From Gelatoporia subvermispora B (taxonomy: Eukaryota > Basidiomycota > Agaricomycetes > Polyporales > Gelatoporiaceae): DNA of 64,000 nucleotides. The stretch spans positions 843,430 to 907,429 of the forward strand of contig KB445805.1 of NCBI GenBank assembly GCA_000320605.2, written 5' to 3'. This document shows positions 1-11,326 of the stretch, one piece after another. The notes beneath the pieces were generated by a model that saw only the letters and a list, made by a program, of their open reading frames with translations, was not told where the DNA came from and ran no database searches. The position numbers and the translations under genes are program-made. How positions within the stretch are numbered: the stretch's first letter is position 1; every line of letters begins with the position of its first letter.

Positions 1-2319
1 GTTACTGACCCCATCTGTTGTTGAGGCGAACAATTGCTCGTGTTCTTGGATGGGGGCATTTGACTTTGTGACACTGTTGGTACCGACGTGGTCCCAACTC
101 CGATCATGACCGAGCGGCGGCGTATATACGCCCACCGCATCAGTACCGTGCAGTGGGTCACCACTGCTATGCTGGAATGCCGGTGAACGCTGCTAGTAAT
201 CGCGATATGGTGGTCGTGGAGTGCGCGAGGAACACATGAAGCTCGAGTCAGCAGATGCCGCTCGAGCTCGTTATGTGAAGACTCACCGTCGCAGCAGCCA
301 AAGCTGCAGAGGATTCGTCCGGCCCGAACATTTCCTCGTAAGAGGGGAAGTGGTAACTTCCCTGGCCGTACGACGGCATTGTCAAGCAATAGAACGTCGA
401 AATGCGGAAGTAGGTATGGAATGATCTTCGCTAACGCTGGGGAGAACTCAGGATGATAGAGACGTTCGTACTTTGCTGCTCTTAAATATTCCTCAGTCGT
501 GGTCGCTGATGCGTGACTCGCCAGCGGAGGACCCTCCCACAATGCGTCCTACACGTTCATGTTCGCAGAACTCGACAGACAATCTTAGGTGGCCTGGACT
601 CCGACATGCGGACGAACAACGGGGACCTCTGAACGGCGAACAATGGATCGCCATCTTCCAGTATCACTAGCCGGTCGGTGTCAATATAGAGCTTGTAGTG
701 ATCTTAGCAGAATTTGGTAGTTCTGATCCAAGGTACCAGAAAATGAGCCGTAGCATGAGGATTGGGCACAGCACCGGCCACGACATCTAGTCGCCACAGC
801 TTGCCATTGGTTGCGACATCGCAGTGCTCACTCTAACGCTTTGCGTAAAGGACATTTTGGGGTGGTGGATGTGGGAGACAAACGAACTTCAGATGGAATT
901 ACGTGGTGTGACCTGCCTCTCAGGCCAATTCCTCAGATGTGCGGATTCGGTCATTTTGATAGATATAAAGATTCACTGTTACACTCCGATGATATTCTAG
1001 CGGAAAAATATCATGTATCGCAAGGTGAGGCCCGGGAGCAGCTATTCAGGCGGGGTCTGAATTTGATTTTCCCTCATTCCGTCGCAGTGGTTTCAAAATA
1101 GTTACACGCTATCGCAAGTAGATACAGTGAAAGTTGAGATATTTCGCCTAACGTCTCTTGCTTCAAATTTGATGGTCTGAATGATGATCCACTCCAATCC
1201 GCTACAATGTTCTCATCCGTGGCGCACGGTAATGAATAAGCATTTTTGCCTCGTGCGATGATCAGGGGTAGATTGGATTATAAAAATGTGCTCGCACCTC
1301 CAGCTGTTACCGACGGCAGATTGAACACTATGTACGTCGGATCCAATTCGACAGCGGTTCTTTTCAAGACTTGAAAACTCCTTTGGGCAATACTAACGTA
1401 TAGTTCGGGAAATGTACCGCAACACGAGACGTCCTGAGGTCTGGCTTCGACTAAGGGACCAGATGCGACGGCCATGGATTGGTCATTTATTTGTCAATGC
1501 ACATGATTCTGGTTTTCATATGGGAACAATCTATGAGAACACTTTGGATCGTGGACACCGTGCCACCGCTGCTTGTCGGGTATCGGAATGTGATCCTTGT
1601 ACAACAATCACGGCAGGCGGGCCACATTTCCCTGCAGGCATCAAGCACAGAGCGTGGAACGGGACAAATGCAGCAACAGTGCCAGTACTGGATGTGACCG
1701 GAAGATTCACCGAGGAATTTGGCCCGATCTGCGCGGCGCGCTCGGATGGTCCCGGGTGTAGTTCAACGCGCCAGAAGCGCCCGAGACTGCCAGCGAACGA
1801 CCGTCTGCGTATGTGTCTGGGCCTTCTCATCAGGCTCTGCAATGCCCTTGAGACACACCGCATGCGCATGGACCGAATGAAAGAAACTTTGACATGACTG
1901 GCAGTGGCACCCATAGAGAATATGCACAGTAAGCGCTCAGTCGCTCACGAAGACCTATGTTCAACTCCTCGCATCTTACTATATAGATCGTTCGATCGCA
2001 CTGTCCAAAGCACATCGATTGTTCTTGATGAATGCGGGTCAGTTTTGACTACATTCAAGGTCAGATATCTACGATGTATGCATACGTAGCCATTGAACAC
2101 AAGTCGGGTAGCCCATCGTATGGCGCAGTCTGAGAGTTGTTGTATCGATTATCGCCCAAGCCCAGATCCGTGACTTGTTCATAGGTATGTCATATTTTGT
2201 TCACAATGCTCGTGGCACAAGTCAATACAGATGTGTACATATGAAGCGATACGACTAGCAGCACGAAGCAGGGGTTCTATAATGGGAATCGGGATTCGGA
2301 CCTGGTATACAACAGCACA
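1..2319. other. Gene-poor AT-balanced flank, no supported gene
   Basis: All open frames here are short, overlap on both strands, and show no recognisable domain, splice pattern or codon signal. The stretch around 735-800 shares a short motif (AATGAGCCGT plus flanking similarity) with positions near 4010 and 4535, which suggests pieces of an old dispersed repeat. I see no intact mobile element and no RNA gene. Confidence 0.4.
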
Positions 2320-2721
2320 ATGCAACGACTGTCAATTCATAACCTGCTGGTGGTGAGTCTCCTGGCCTGTGGAAGACGTGTGCAATGTCGGAGGCCTTCC
2401 CCGTTTTTTCATCGGTCGATCTGTTGTACACGGTTGCCCCCTAGCCTGACACTTCCTACAGAAAGGTGACGTCGTCAGCGAAATGAGACATGGCAAGCGC
2501 CGAAGCAAGAAGACAGCATTGGACGCGGATCATTTGGTGGGTATTCCCTGCGTCCGCTATGTGTATTCAACGGATTGTCTCACTCACAAGCATTTGTACG
2601 TCTCATCCCTGGTGCACCTAATCTTGAGCGCTTGACATCTATCGCAAGATCTCTTGAACAGGATTGCGATGATGTCTGTGTCGTCCAAGTGTTCGACGAC
2701 ATGATTGATCCAGGTCCCTAG
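2320..2721 (+). CDS. Possible small three-exon gene or pseudogene, function unknown
   Basis: A consistent model is exons 2320-2352, 2462-2540 and 2591-2721, giving 80 residues. Intron 1 begins GTGAGT and ends CTACAG; intron 2 (50 bases) begins GTATTC and ends CACAAG; phases agree. The product is basic in its middle and acidic near the end. A TATA-like TCTATAAT lies at about 2276. The odd point is the TAG at 2719-2721: the same frame stays open and protein-like to the TAG ending near 2877, so this may be a longer gene broken by one stop. I do not recognise the family. Confidence 0.35.
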
Positions 2722-2877
2722 ACGCCCCTGCCACTCGTTGATGTCGGGGCCGACGTACCAAAGATCGCCGATGTATCCAATTATCTCAAGAAACTGAACG
2801 GCCTGTTCGACGGGGACCGTGCCTATGCATCAGGCATCGTTAAGTGCACGTTGTTTGACTATCTGCTCAAGTAGGCC
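2722..2877 (+). pseudogene. Open continuation after the in-frame TAG of the preceding gene
   Basis: Reading on in the frame of the 2591 exon past the TAG gives about 51 codons with balanced, protein-like composition (valine, aspartate, lysine, leucine) before a second TAG near 2877. This could be the lost C-terminal part of the preceding gene, or chance. I see no nearby splice pair that removes the first TAG cleanly. Confidence 0.25.
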
Positions 2878-2997
2878 TACCAATGAGTGCTTCACGGAAG
2901 CGCACCGAAACTGTATCCTTGATTTCTTGCACCTGCGAAAGCAGTAGTGGGAATGGCACTGCAGAGGTGCGCTTAATTCAGAGCTATATACATTCAT

Positions 2998-3663
2998 TCA
3001 CTGATAAAACGCACTCATGGCCATTGCGGGAGCAGCCAAGGACGTGTCCGGTACTAGACAGCGCATCGAGAGGTCAGTGAGTGTTGTGATCAGAAGTTGT
3101 AATTTCAAACCTGTACTCTGGTGCTGCAGGGCCGTGTGCATCCACCCGTCCATTGGCTCTCTGGAGTTCTCGTAGGTATTACTACTCGAAACTGCGATAC
3201 TGGTCGTCCCGTACGAGATGGCGAGCGGCTGGTCGGCTGTGCGCTGCCATTGACGTGAGCCATTGACGTGAACGCCGATTGCCGTGGGGGCCTGGGACGA
3301 AGTCAGCGAACCTCCGCTACCAACGAAATCGCAAATGTTACTGACCTCGTACGGTGTGGTAACGGGCAATGGCCCGTACGCCCCGGCGGGGACATCTACA
3401 TATGTGCTGTCGTTGGTACTGATGTTTTGCCAACTTGTACCCGTTGCGGATGGTTGCATGTATGCATCCGTGCCCTCCCCATATGACGGATCAGGAGCGA
3501 GATACTGGATCTCGAGAAAATACTCAGAGACCGTTGTTCGAGGCAAGACAGCCCGAATAGATTGACGACTTACCATGCCAGCAGCGGGGGCCGCTCGCAA
3601 CTGGTCTATACCAGGACCTCCGGTGTATGGAGGGAAGTAGTACGATGGGATGAATGACGACAT
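2998..3663 (-). CDS. Gene F: probable truncated member of the tandem zinc-cluster family, lacking the clusters
   Basis: ATG at 3663. The likely first intron is 3511-3573 (GTAAGT...CTCGAG, 63 bases, phase 0). A second of 57 bases (GTTTGA...GTCTAG) lies near the end; both are also open, so reading through gives 221 residues and splicing about 181. The first exon ends with a YxGGPG stretch and a terminal Met at a phase-0 junction, and the next exon carries a PSY...MQP stretch. This matches the order and junction phase of exons 4 and 5 of gene A1 (YPYGGPG...M, then PSYPGQ...YQQP). The protein is Ser/Thr/Pro-rich and has no Cys cluster, because a TGA at 2998 stops it early. The family link is an inference from short stretches. 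Confidence 0.4.
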   Translation of the reverse strand: MSSFIPSYYFPPYTGGPGIDQLRAAPAAGMVSRQSIRAVLPRTTVSEYFLEIQYLAPDPSYGEGTDAYMQPSATGTSWQNISTNDSTYVDVPAGAYGPLPVTTPYEVSNICDFVGSGGSLTSSQAPTAIGVHVNGSRQWQRTADQPLAISYGTTSIAVSSSNTYENSREPMDGWMHTALQHQSTGLKLQLLITTLTDLSMRCLVPDTSLAAPAMAMSAFYQ

Positions 3664-5379
3664 TGGGACTAGAACTCAAACTTGGGTTAAGGGTTGTAGA
3701 AGGTAGACGAAGAACGAGAGAGAGCTTAAAGATGGGAAAGTTCGAGCGCGAGCAGTGCTTTAAGTACTCGCCAGCTGTAATACCTAGAACCTCGGCCTAG
3801 CTACCAGACCGCGTGTGGTGGGTTCCACGCAGTCTTCCTTCACATGATGCCACATAAATGTACGTAATATCGACACGAGGGTGAACAAAGGAGACCCTCC
3901 GGACGGCGGATAATAGTTTGCTAGTCTTGCCGTGGCGGTCATCAGTCGGTGTCTATAGACGAGATTGAAGTGAGTTCGCAGAGTTCGGCAATCCAGGTCG
4001 AAGATGCCACAGAATGAGCCGTTGCACGAGGTCTGGAGGTAGAGTTGGCCACGACGTTTTGTTTCCACGACCATTGGTTGGTTCGAGTAATGTATCCGCA
4101 GACATCAAAACATCGCAAAAACATCGCATGAACACGTTATTGAGGCTATACGGGACAGATTCCGAGCCGAATGCACTGCCTCGTGCAACCAGGAAATCTT
4201 GGGCATCACGTATGTGATCGGGTTTCTGTGAGTACGCGTTCAAGTCGATAGTCGGAGATAAAGATCCATTCCCGAGCTAGAGTGCCCTGAAAGTAGCTAC
4301 AGTGAGGTGGCCATGTGTAATCATTAATGCCGCTGCGCGGCCATATTCGTGATTACGGTGAGCGCATCAGAGACAATCAGAGATCGAATAGACTTAGACA
4401 CGATGTGAAGGGGAGCCAGGCCTTCTCAGCGGCAAGTTAAACCCCGCAGAACATATCGCCGTTAGCCGACCCTCGTGCACAGTGAACTGGCCACCAGCTC
4501 GGCTTGAGCACGATGAGTCGCCACAAGAAGCCAGGAAATGAGCCGTAGCGCGAGGCGCCTTGGCTACGGGAGCAGGTCTTACAACCAATCACCGGCATAC
4601 ATCTGATGTAACCCACCTTCTGCGTGATAACGCGTAGACTTGGCTGCATTTGATCTCTCGAGAAGGATTACATGCCGGACGGGTCACCACTCACGTCCTG
4701 ATGTGAGTGTTACACAGGGAAGACTAAGTAGAGAAATTATGTGCGGGAGAGTATGTAGGCAGTTGTCCTCCTCAAGACTTGAGAAGCTGAGAACTCGACC
4801 GCCTGATGATGTTGACTGCAGGCAGAGAACCGCGCCGGGGAACCAGCTGGATGAGCGTCGGGTGCGCATATGAGCCATTTCTCATGCATTGTGCAGGGTT
4901 GCTTAGTGGCAAAAGTCTAGAAAGTAAAACAAACTACAATTGTGGTATCAGACCACAAAACAAGGGTGCCGATTCTCGCATCCGAGTGTGAAAAACGTCT
5001 TTACTCTAAGTTATAGTGCGAAGACGCCGATCAGTGAGGCCGAGGCTGAGGCCTGAGGGGCCACGATGTACAATGAAAAACGTGTATACCTAATGCACCT
5101 TGCTGTTTGAATCAGGCATTTCAGCCAAAGTTGTTCTGAGCTTCCGACGTGACTTCTTTCCTTCTCCTCCATATCCTGTTGACTCGACAAATCCCCCGTC
5201 TATAATGCAATAGTGAGCTAAGAGATGGTCCGTTAGTGAACTACTAGCTAGAATGTTGGGCCAGTGCTTTCTCTATACCAACCGACTCTGATAGTAATGT
5301 TCTTTTCACAAAAACAATGTAGGCATCTGCGCCGTCTGTCCGTGGATGGTCGTTGACAACGTTGAACTTTGGTTACCGC
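3664..5379. other. Intergenic, no supported gene
   Basis: This holds only short overlapping frames. Two segments, near 4007-4060 and 4532-4560, resemble each other and the one near 742-800 around the shared motif AATGAGCCGT, as pieces of a degraded dispersed repeat. I see nothing else. Confidence 0.35.
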
Positions 5380-5851
5380 GCTGCCTCATTAGGAAGTTCC
5401 CGAGTGCTCGGAGATATCCGATCAGAGATTTCTTCCTCTTGCACGCCCATTTGCCAGCGCATGTCCGTTAATCCCACTCAGCTTCACCGTCATCCCTCGA
5501 TGTGCCTATGGTTCAGTTTGCTTTGCAATGCCCACATGACATGTTCTGCCCTTCTCTGATGATATCGGACTAATCGGTCGGCGCCAGGACCAGTTGCAAA
5601 CAGATGCCGTCCTCTCTGAACACTCGCGGCATATTTTCGGTGCAACATCATGTTCCGTAGTCAAAGTCTAGCTGCGCATACTCTCTGCTAAGGGCCTTTC
5701 TGACCATCTGAGTACTGGAATGTTGGACCGGTCGTTCGCGACGTATAACCACGGATTCATGGACATCTGTTGGTGCTCGGCATGTACATTCAAGAGAAGC
5801 TTATCCCGATTACACATTTACATTACATTCTCAGACAATTCCACCAACCTC

Positions 5852-8078
5852 TCAAGACCCTGTCGTCTTTTTGCTCGCCTTCCTCCTCTGTCCCTGGCCA
5901 GGCTTCGCTCGTTCCTCTATGTACTTACACTCACGGTGTTTATCCCTGCAATGCCTGGTGAGGTCACATTCGTCAATACAGTGGCTGATTTCGACGGAAG
6001 GGTAAACCTCACTTGCATGCGGTGCGTTTACCGTCGACGATGACAGGCAAGCACTTCAGGTGGACTCCGCGGCATCCCGTACAGGATAGCTTGCTCCTGC
6101 GGTGCACGCGCTTGCCTTTGCACTCTTCGCGCTCTACACATGGCACGCCGCGTTTCAAGCAGGTCCTGTGTGATATCAGGTGAGCACGATAGTGTCCAGG
6201 GATAAGCCAAATACTCACGTGCACGATTCTGAAGGTGAAGGTTTGTCGCACTTCTTTTTGCGATCGTGGCAGTGGGCGCATGCAGGAAGTCTGAGTTCCT
6301 CATTGTCCTCGAGCGCGCCAATGGTACTCGGACCTGAGACTGGCCCGTGTGGGTGCATGCCCGCGACCTCGGCGGACTCAGCTTCGTCTCTAGGTGTAGC
6401 TGACGAAGCAATGGAAGACGGTCCTGGCATGCTCGGCGGGCTGGTGCAGATCACTGGACCCGCCGAATGCTCGTCAAATACTGGCGCTGCTAGAAGTACC
6501 AGTCAGCACTTCACGAGTGCGAACGGCTTGCGGCGACACTCACGCGCTTCGGTGCAAGGCGCCTGCCTTGTTGCCTGCACTCGGGCTGGTTGCTTATGTC
6601 TTGCACGCTTGATCTGCGGCTGTGCTTCCGCCTCTTCACCTACGTCAGCACGCCTCTTGCGGACGTTTCCCATCCCTGCGGTCGCCAATTGGACAATCGG
6701 TCGGTCGACCGTCACAATGTTCGCCCTAGTTGTGGGCATCAGAGGCGGTGCCGCAACTTGAGGGGAGTACGATGGGTAGAAGTCTGTTGCATGGTTCAAC
6801 ACATCGCTCCGCGAAGTGAAGCCAGCAGCGACGTACCTGCAGGGACCGACGAGTACTGCGTCATGTGCTCGTATCCAGGCTGGGCAGGTGGATGAACGTA
6901 GCCATTTGGTGCGCTTGGAACCTCTTGTGGCATGTCCTGCGATGTATCTCAGTGGCAAGACGTGACGAGGGACCGTCGAGCTCACCATCCACGGCGTAGC
7001 GTGCAGAGGCTGGTCATTGCAGGCAAACTGTGCATACTGTGTGCGCTCGAATGCGGCGTCCTGCGGGACATGCATGGGCTGCTGATAGCTGGACATGGTG
7101 TCTTGCCCTGGGTACGAAGGCGTCTAGAGCTAGCATCAGCTTGTTGTATCTACAGGTCAGCGTTCGTCGGAAACTTACCATGTACGGCGACTGAGACAGT
7201 TGTCCAGGTCCACCGTATGGGTAATTTTCTGATGTTTGTTGATCTGTAAGAGAATAGCATGTTAGATCTGGCGCAGCGCTCTAATCAATCGGACTCACCA
7301 AAGTGGGCTGCTGCCATGTTGACGAAGCTAGCAACACCCATGTCGATCATTGATGGAGTGATACTGCTCGAGCCCGAAGACGAGTCCTCGATGCCCTGAG
7401 CAAGCATCGCTCCGCCGTGGTATTGAATGCTTGAGTCAGCATTCAGGTTAGTGGCGGTGTCGGGAGTCGGGGGAGGTGCGCCGTAGGTATGTCTGGCGTC
7501 GTATTGGGAGTCGGGCAGGGTCGCGTACTGGCCTTGCGGGTACGAGGCCATTGGCGTACCTCTGATGCCCTCCATCGCGGTGCCGACCACAGGAGAATCC
7601 CCCATCGATCCAGAGGGAGGGAACAGGACCGGGTCGAGCAACGACTGCTGCCCGCCCGGTCCTTCCCCATGGAATCCTGGTTGAAGCCCGCTGCCGACAT
7701 GCTGCCGTGTATGTGAACAAAAGTATGAAGGCGAGCTGGATGAATACTGACCTCTCCGAGCCAAGCCACCTCCGATAACTCTTCTGGTTGAGGTGGTGGG
7801 GACGCCTGCTCGATACCGAGCTGGTCCAGAGGGTGGCCGTACTCCAAGGTGGTATTGTAGGCCTGTCAATTGTGTGTAAGTTTAGTCTCGCCGTAGACAA
7901 ATGCGACACTGACCACACTGACCGGCATAGAGTCCGCCGATGGTTCAAACTGCCCGTTCAGAGCCGGAGGATGGAGTCCCAGAGAGATATACATTTCAGA
8001 AAGATCGTCGCCATCCCCGGCGTTCGGGGGGATATAATGCGCCAGAGGAACATGTGGGAACACAAAGTCAAGGGACAT
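5852..8078 (-). CDS. Gene A1: C-terminal tandem Zn2Cys6 protein (putative DNA-binding regulator)
   Basis: Ten exons (high to low): 8078-7923, 7862-7752, 7701-7299, 7243-7179, 7123-6986, 6936-6837, 6783-6544, 6489-6219, 6165-6013 and 5954-5852. All introns are GT-AG, 48-61 bases. The product is 579 residues. Residues 1-470 are Pro/Ser/Gln/Tyr-rich and probably disordered. Cluster 1 (Cys475-504) is C-x2-C-x6-C-x8-C-x2-C-x6-C. Cluster 2 (Cys523-555) is C-x2-C-x6-C-x11-C-x2-C-x6-C. A basic tail ends the protein. In each cluster a phase-2 intron falls between Cys4 and Cys5. Zn2Cys6 domains are fungal DNA-binding modules holding two zinc ions, normally single and near the N-terminus, so this layout is atypical. 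Nuclear location and DNA binding are inferred from the family. Paralogue A2 is at 56037-58272. Confidence 0.85.
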
Positions 8079-8650
8079 CTTAGCAAGGACTGGGGCGACT
8101 CTGCGAAAAGTGAGAAGAGTGCTGAGGTGCGTGCGGGGGGACGAGCGGCTTAGAGGACGAAGATGTGTCTTGTCCACATTCAGCACGGCGGCGGCGTATT
8201 AATAACGCTCGGCAACAGGCCTCGTTAATATTGTTATGCGAGCACGTCCGAGCGGTGAAGACATTTTGAAGCCTCGGTCCCCGCCCTGAGTACAAATCGG
8301 GACAACATCTCGCGCCGCGTACGGCGCACCCTCTTTGCGTGCTCGCCGTGCCGGGTTATACGGAATTGCATCAGACGCGTCGGTAATCAGGCGGGGAGCA
8401 CGCGCACTTTTGACCGGATACCGCGCCTCAGATGTCCGCCGTCGCACGGACCGCAGTTCCAGCAGTTTGTACCGCGACCGCTAATGTCACGCGAGTGGCA
8501 CATTGGTCAGATGTGCCATCTCGCTCAGCAATCACTCCCAAGAAGACACCGATGCACCGCCCAACACTTGAACAGTCCGAAACTTCGTACGGCTGGATAA
8601 ACGGCTGAGCAAGAGATTTACACGAGAACCAAATTATGTGCCCCAAATTT
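8079..8650 (-). promoter_or_regulatory. Conserved 5' region of gene A1
   Basis: The 570 bases before the A1 start match those before A2 (55470-56036) closely, with long identical stretches around the shared CGCCTGATTACCGACGCG and TTGGGAGTGATTGCTGAGC. An ATTATTAATAC element lies about 110 bases before the ATG in both. Overlapping GTG- and TTG-start frames exist in both copies, but base differences do not favour third positions, so I read this as regulatory DNA rather than coding sequence. Confidence 0.6.
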
Positions 8651-9343
8651 ACTCAGAACATGCTCTCGGGATATACCTGAGTAGTTCAGGAACCTATGGT
8701 GTTATTTGGTCACTCGGTCGTACCAGTGTCGAGTTACGCGCCGCGCCGCAGAGCGTTTGACGGAACGGGCTGTCATCGTGAACACCAGTACTTCGTCACC
8801 TGGGATCGCATGAATTCGTCGAAACCGTCGCTACACTTTTGTTGCAGGGGCCCTCCGAGTCTGCTCATGAATCTCTGCATAACATGCGTTGCGCCGGACG
8901 CGCCAGACGGACACGCATACCATTATTACCGACCGCGTTGCACGGGCACCTGCCAAGCCGATAGTCACGTGCTGCGACATTCCATCGACGTGTCGTCCGA
9001 GGTTCGACGGTAAACACGAACCAGAGCCTGTCCCTCTTGTCCACTGCACCGGTCCCTTCACTTCTTTCTGCGTCTGGATTACTATTGAATAATGCATAGA
9101 CATTTGAGTTGATTGCTCGTCTTCATACTGCGTAGATGAGGCAAGGCTGCAATGACCTAGCACAGACGCGAACTCAGGGCGCTCCGACTTCAGCATACTG
9201 TGGTCCCTCAATGCATCCGATATTCATACGGCGAGAAGACTACAAAGGATGTTACACTACAGATGCCTTAGATGCCAAGGATGGTACAAAGAATTTTCTG
9301 GTGGTACACATAATGACTTGGACGTTCCAATGCGTTGCGGACG
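8651..9343. other. Intergenic; possible relic of a companion gene on the minus strand near 8990-9120
   Basis: There is no intact gene. Downstream of gene D on the minus strand, a frame near 8990-9120 reads VDKRDRL followed by a basic stretch. It resembles GEVDKDDRI in the frame downstream of gene C (58821-59405) and FDKVDRR downstream of gene B (50168-50365). The similarity is short and the frame does not stay open, so at most this is a remnant. Confidence 0.3.
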
Positions 9344-10086
9344 CTATTGATCGACATCCGACGGACTGGCGACAGACTCGTCCTCCGACTCCACCAATGT
9401 CTCGCTCTCAATATCCGTACATTGCCCAGACTCTTGCTTGATGGGTTCCCCGCCACTGTCCTTGACCTCGTATCTGCAGACCTTCTTCGTCCGCGTGCAC
9501 GAACTGCCAAAAGTTATGTCAGCTACGTGAGGAACAGGATTATGGAGACCGTGCGGCGGCGCCCAGGATGAGGACAAAGAAAAATGCAAGCATGTGCATC
9601 GTCAGATTCCGATCTCGCTATCGCGTCACCGCTGTGGCTTTTGGTGGTGTGCTCACCTGCATTTTGTCCGCTGACCGTCCAGCGTACCATACGTACAACT
9701 CCTTTTGGAGTCGCGGCATGCGATGCAAGCTTGTGGCATTTTGAAACGGAGCGTTTTCCAGCCGTTCGTCGGCACGACACATTCTTTGTGAGTATTGTCA
9801 CACCGTCTACAGATTATAATATATCAGTCGCTGTTCCACGAAAGCGAGAGACCACACCCGATACTCGTCACAACCCTCGCGTGGATGCACGAGAGCATGT
9901 GGCCCGTCGTAGGGAGCGGAAGAATATCACTCACTTGCACTTCTCGCTCAATATTCCCCTTCTACATTTTGTTTTCGCTTCGCGACATCTTTGACAGGCG
10001 GGATACACAGGAGACTTCAGGCATGGTCGGACCTCCGATTGTCGCTCAGGTGGGACCTGGATGCCATACTCGTATTGGACCGACAT
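9344..10086 (-). CDS. Gene D: short tandem Zn2Cys6 protein, 5' end uncertain
   Basis: The supported exons are 10086-9935, 9806-9657 and 9503-9344, giving 153 residues from the ATG at 10086. Cluster 1 (Cys31-60) is C-x2-C-x6-C-x8-C-x2-C-x6-C. Cluster 2 (Cys78-110) is C-x2-C-x6-C-x11-C-x2-C-x6-C. Both introns (128 and 153 bases) are phase 2 between Cys4 and Cys5, as in A1, A2, B and C. The sequence before cluster 1 resembles that position in genes B and C. An acidic Ser/Glu-rich tail of about 43 residues follows the last Cys. The gene may extend upstream: a 130-codon frame starts with ATG at 10753, but I could not find a convincing splice joining it. All twelve Cys are intact. Confidence 0.65.
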
Positions 10087-10360
10087 TGACTTCGACGGGG
10101 GGTTTCTTTATGTGGTAGGAAGGAAAGAGAGTTTGTGGCGTTGTCAGGGCGGGCTGCAGGTAAGTGGTAGCGCGCTTTGTCTGATTGATTTGCTGTGGGC
10201 CACAACCCCGCGTTGCTCTGCGTTTTTATCGCTGGATCCGTCCATTGTTCCTCGTCAGTGCTGATTTGGCGCGGTAGGGGAGATCTGATGGCGCGCACAC
10301 CAGCGGAAGCCGAGAGGCTGATAGCACGTGCCGCTTATCGGTGGACCATCGATGCACCAA

Positions 10361-10753
10361 TCAGGCTCTGTACGCTTGTTCGTACGCGCTCTCTTCACTC
10401 GCTGTTCGGCCTCCGTGGGCCCCTGCGTCGGTCGTCCGTTCCTTGCCGTGTCCACAATGTTTGGCGAGGTCAGAAGGGGTGTCTAGCTCGTGCGCTAGTC
10501 GTTCGTCTACGAGAATCGGATGTGTGCCATCTGCTCGTCGGGTGGCCACAGCGGATCCTGCTGGATGAGTATTGATTGCGTGGTCGTCGGAGGAACACAT
10601 GTACATATGCGCGAGTATCGGCTGGCCACAATTGCGGCCGCGGCTATTGCTAGACTCTTGACTTGTTCCCGTCCTGGGTTTGCGTATTCTATACCACCGC
10701 AGCATAGATATGCCAAAAAATTCCATGAAGGACGCAGCATTTACCGTCTCCAT
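10361..10753 (-). CDS. Possible upstream exon(s) of gene D, uncertain
   Basis: An ATG at 10753 opens 130 codons ending at 10361. The start has a hydrophobic/aromatic stretch (MEFFG) loosely like the NFFG stretch of gene C exon 4, and the rest is charged. It lies directly upstream of gene D on the same strand, where B and C carry their N-terminal exons. No domain is recognised and the join to 10086 is unresolved, so it may not be coding. Confidence 0.25.
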   Translation of the reverse strand: METVNAASFMEFFGISMLRWYRIRKPRTGTSQESSNSRGRNCGQPILAHMYMCSSDDHAINTHPAGSAVATRRADGTHPILVDERLAHELDTPSDLAKHCGHGKERTTDAGAHGGRTASEESAYEQAYRA

Positions 10754-11326
10754 GTCTGTCGATACGATACTACATAGCTTCCAGTAGAATATGGTAATGT
10801 TTCACAACGCTCGGAAGGAATGATGATTATTTAGATCGTAATTGGATCGGTCTCTAGTTTCTCTGTCATCTCATCTTGTCCTGTTCGACTCCTTGAGTTT
10901 GTATTCTGCTAGAATATCATGTCTTCGGGCCTTCACGCTCAATTCTAGCTTCAAGCTTTAATGTTCTCAGCGCAGTCATGTCCGGCAACCTCCGGCAACT
11001 CGGCAGATACATATTTCGAGGGGTGTTTCCCACGTGCACTTCACTGCCAGCCCGTCGACTGCGATCGATTTTGAGAGCTTTCAAGACTTTGTGTACTACA
11101 TCACCATCCTGCACAACATATCCAAGCCTACAACGCGATAATGTAAATACAATATTTGGTACTGCTGCTATTGGACTGCACTCTGTCTTCTAGACTTTCA
11201 ACGTCCGCGATACTTCACTGGCGTCGAGGTTGCAATGATTAGACATTCTTCAACGCCTTCACAATACCATCGCTTGTGAATCGTCGCGTATACTCCTATC
11301 TTGGCCGTGTTCGTTTCGCTTGCGAC
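10754..11326. other. Intergenic between genes D and E
   Basis: The sequence is AT-richer, with short frames only. It would contain the gene D promoter if D starts at 10753, and the 3' end region of gene E. No repeat or RNA gene is seen. Confidence 0.35.

Larger units (their letters stand above)
5380..8650 (-). repeat. Left arm of a diverged inverted duplication (partner 55470-58710)
   Basis: Read on the minus strand, this block matches the plus strand of 55470-58710 along its whole length: about 570 bases of promoter, ten exons and nine introns of gene A1/A2, and about 450 bases beyond the stop (for example the shared GGAAGTTCCCGAGTGC near 5393 and 58695). Both copies have intact reading frames, so the duplication looks old but still under selection. 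The arms are about 46.8 kb apart and point in opposite directions. Confidence 0.85.

Noticed and set aside
6837..6936. Apparent one-base frameshift in exon 6 of gene A1
   Set aside because: It came from my misreading of a line start; recounting gives a 100-base exon with frame intact.
8199..8447. 82-codon frame conserved as 55669-55917
   Set aside because: It lacks an ATG in both copies and the differences between copies fall at first and second codon positions, so conservation is at DNA level.
8428..8646. 72-codon frame conserved as 55473-55688
   Set aside because: Same reasoning: no ATG, and it overlaps the other conserved frame in a different phase.
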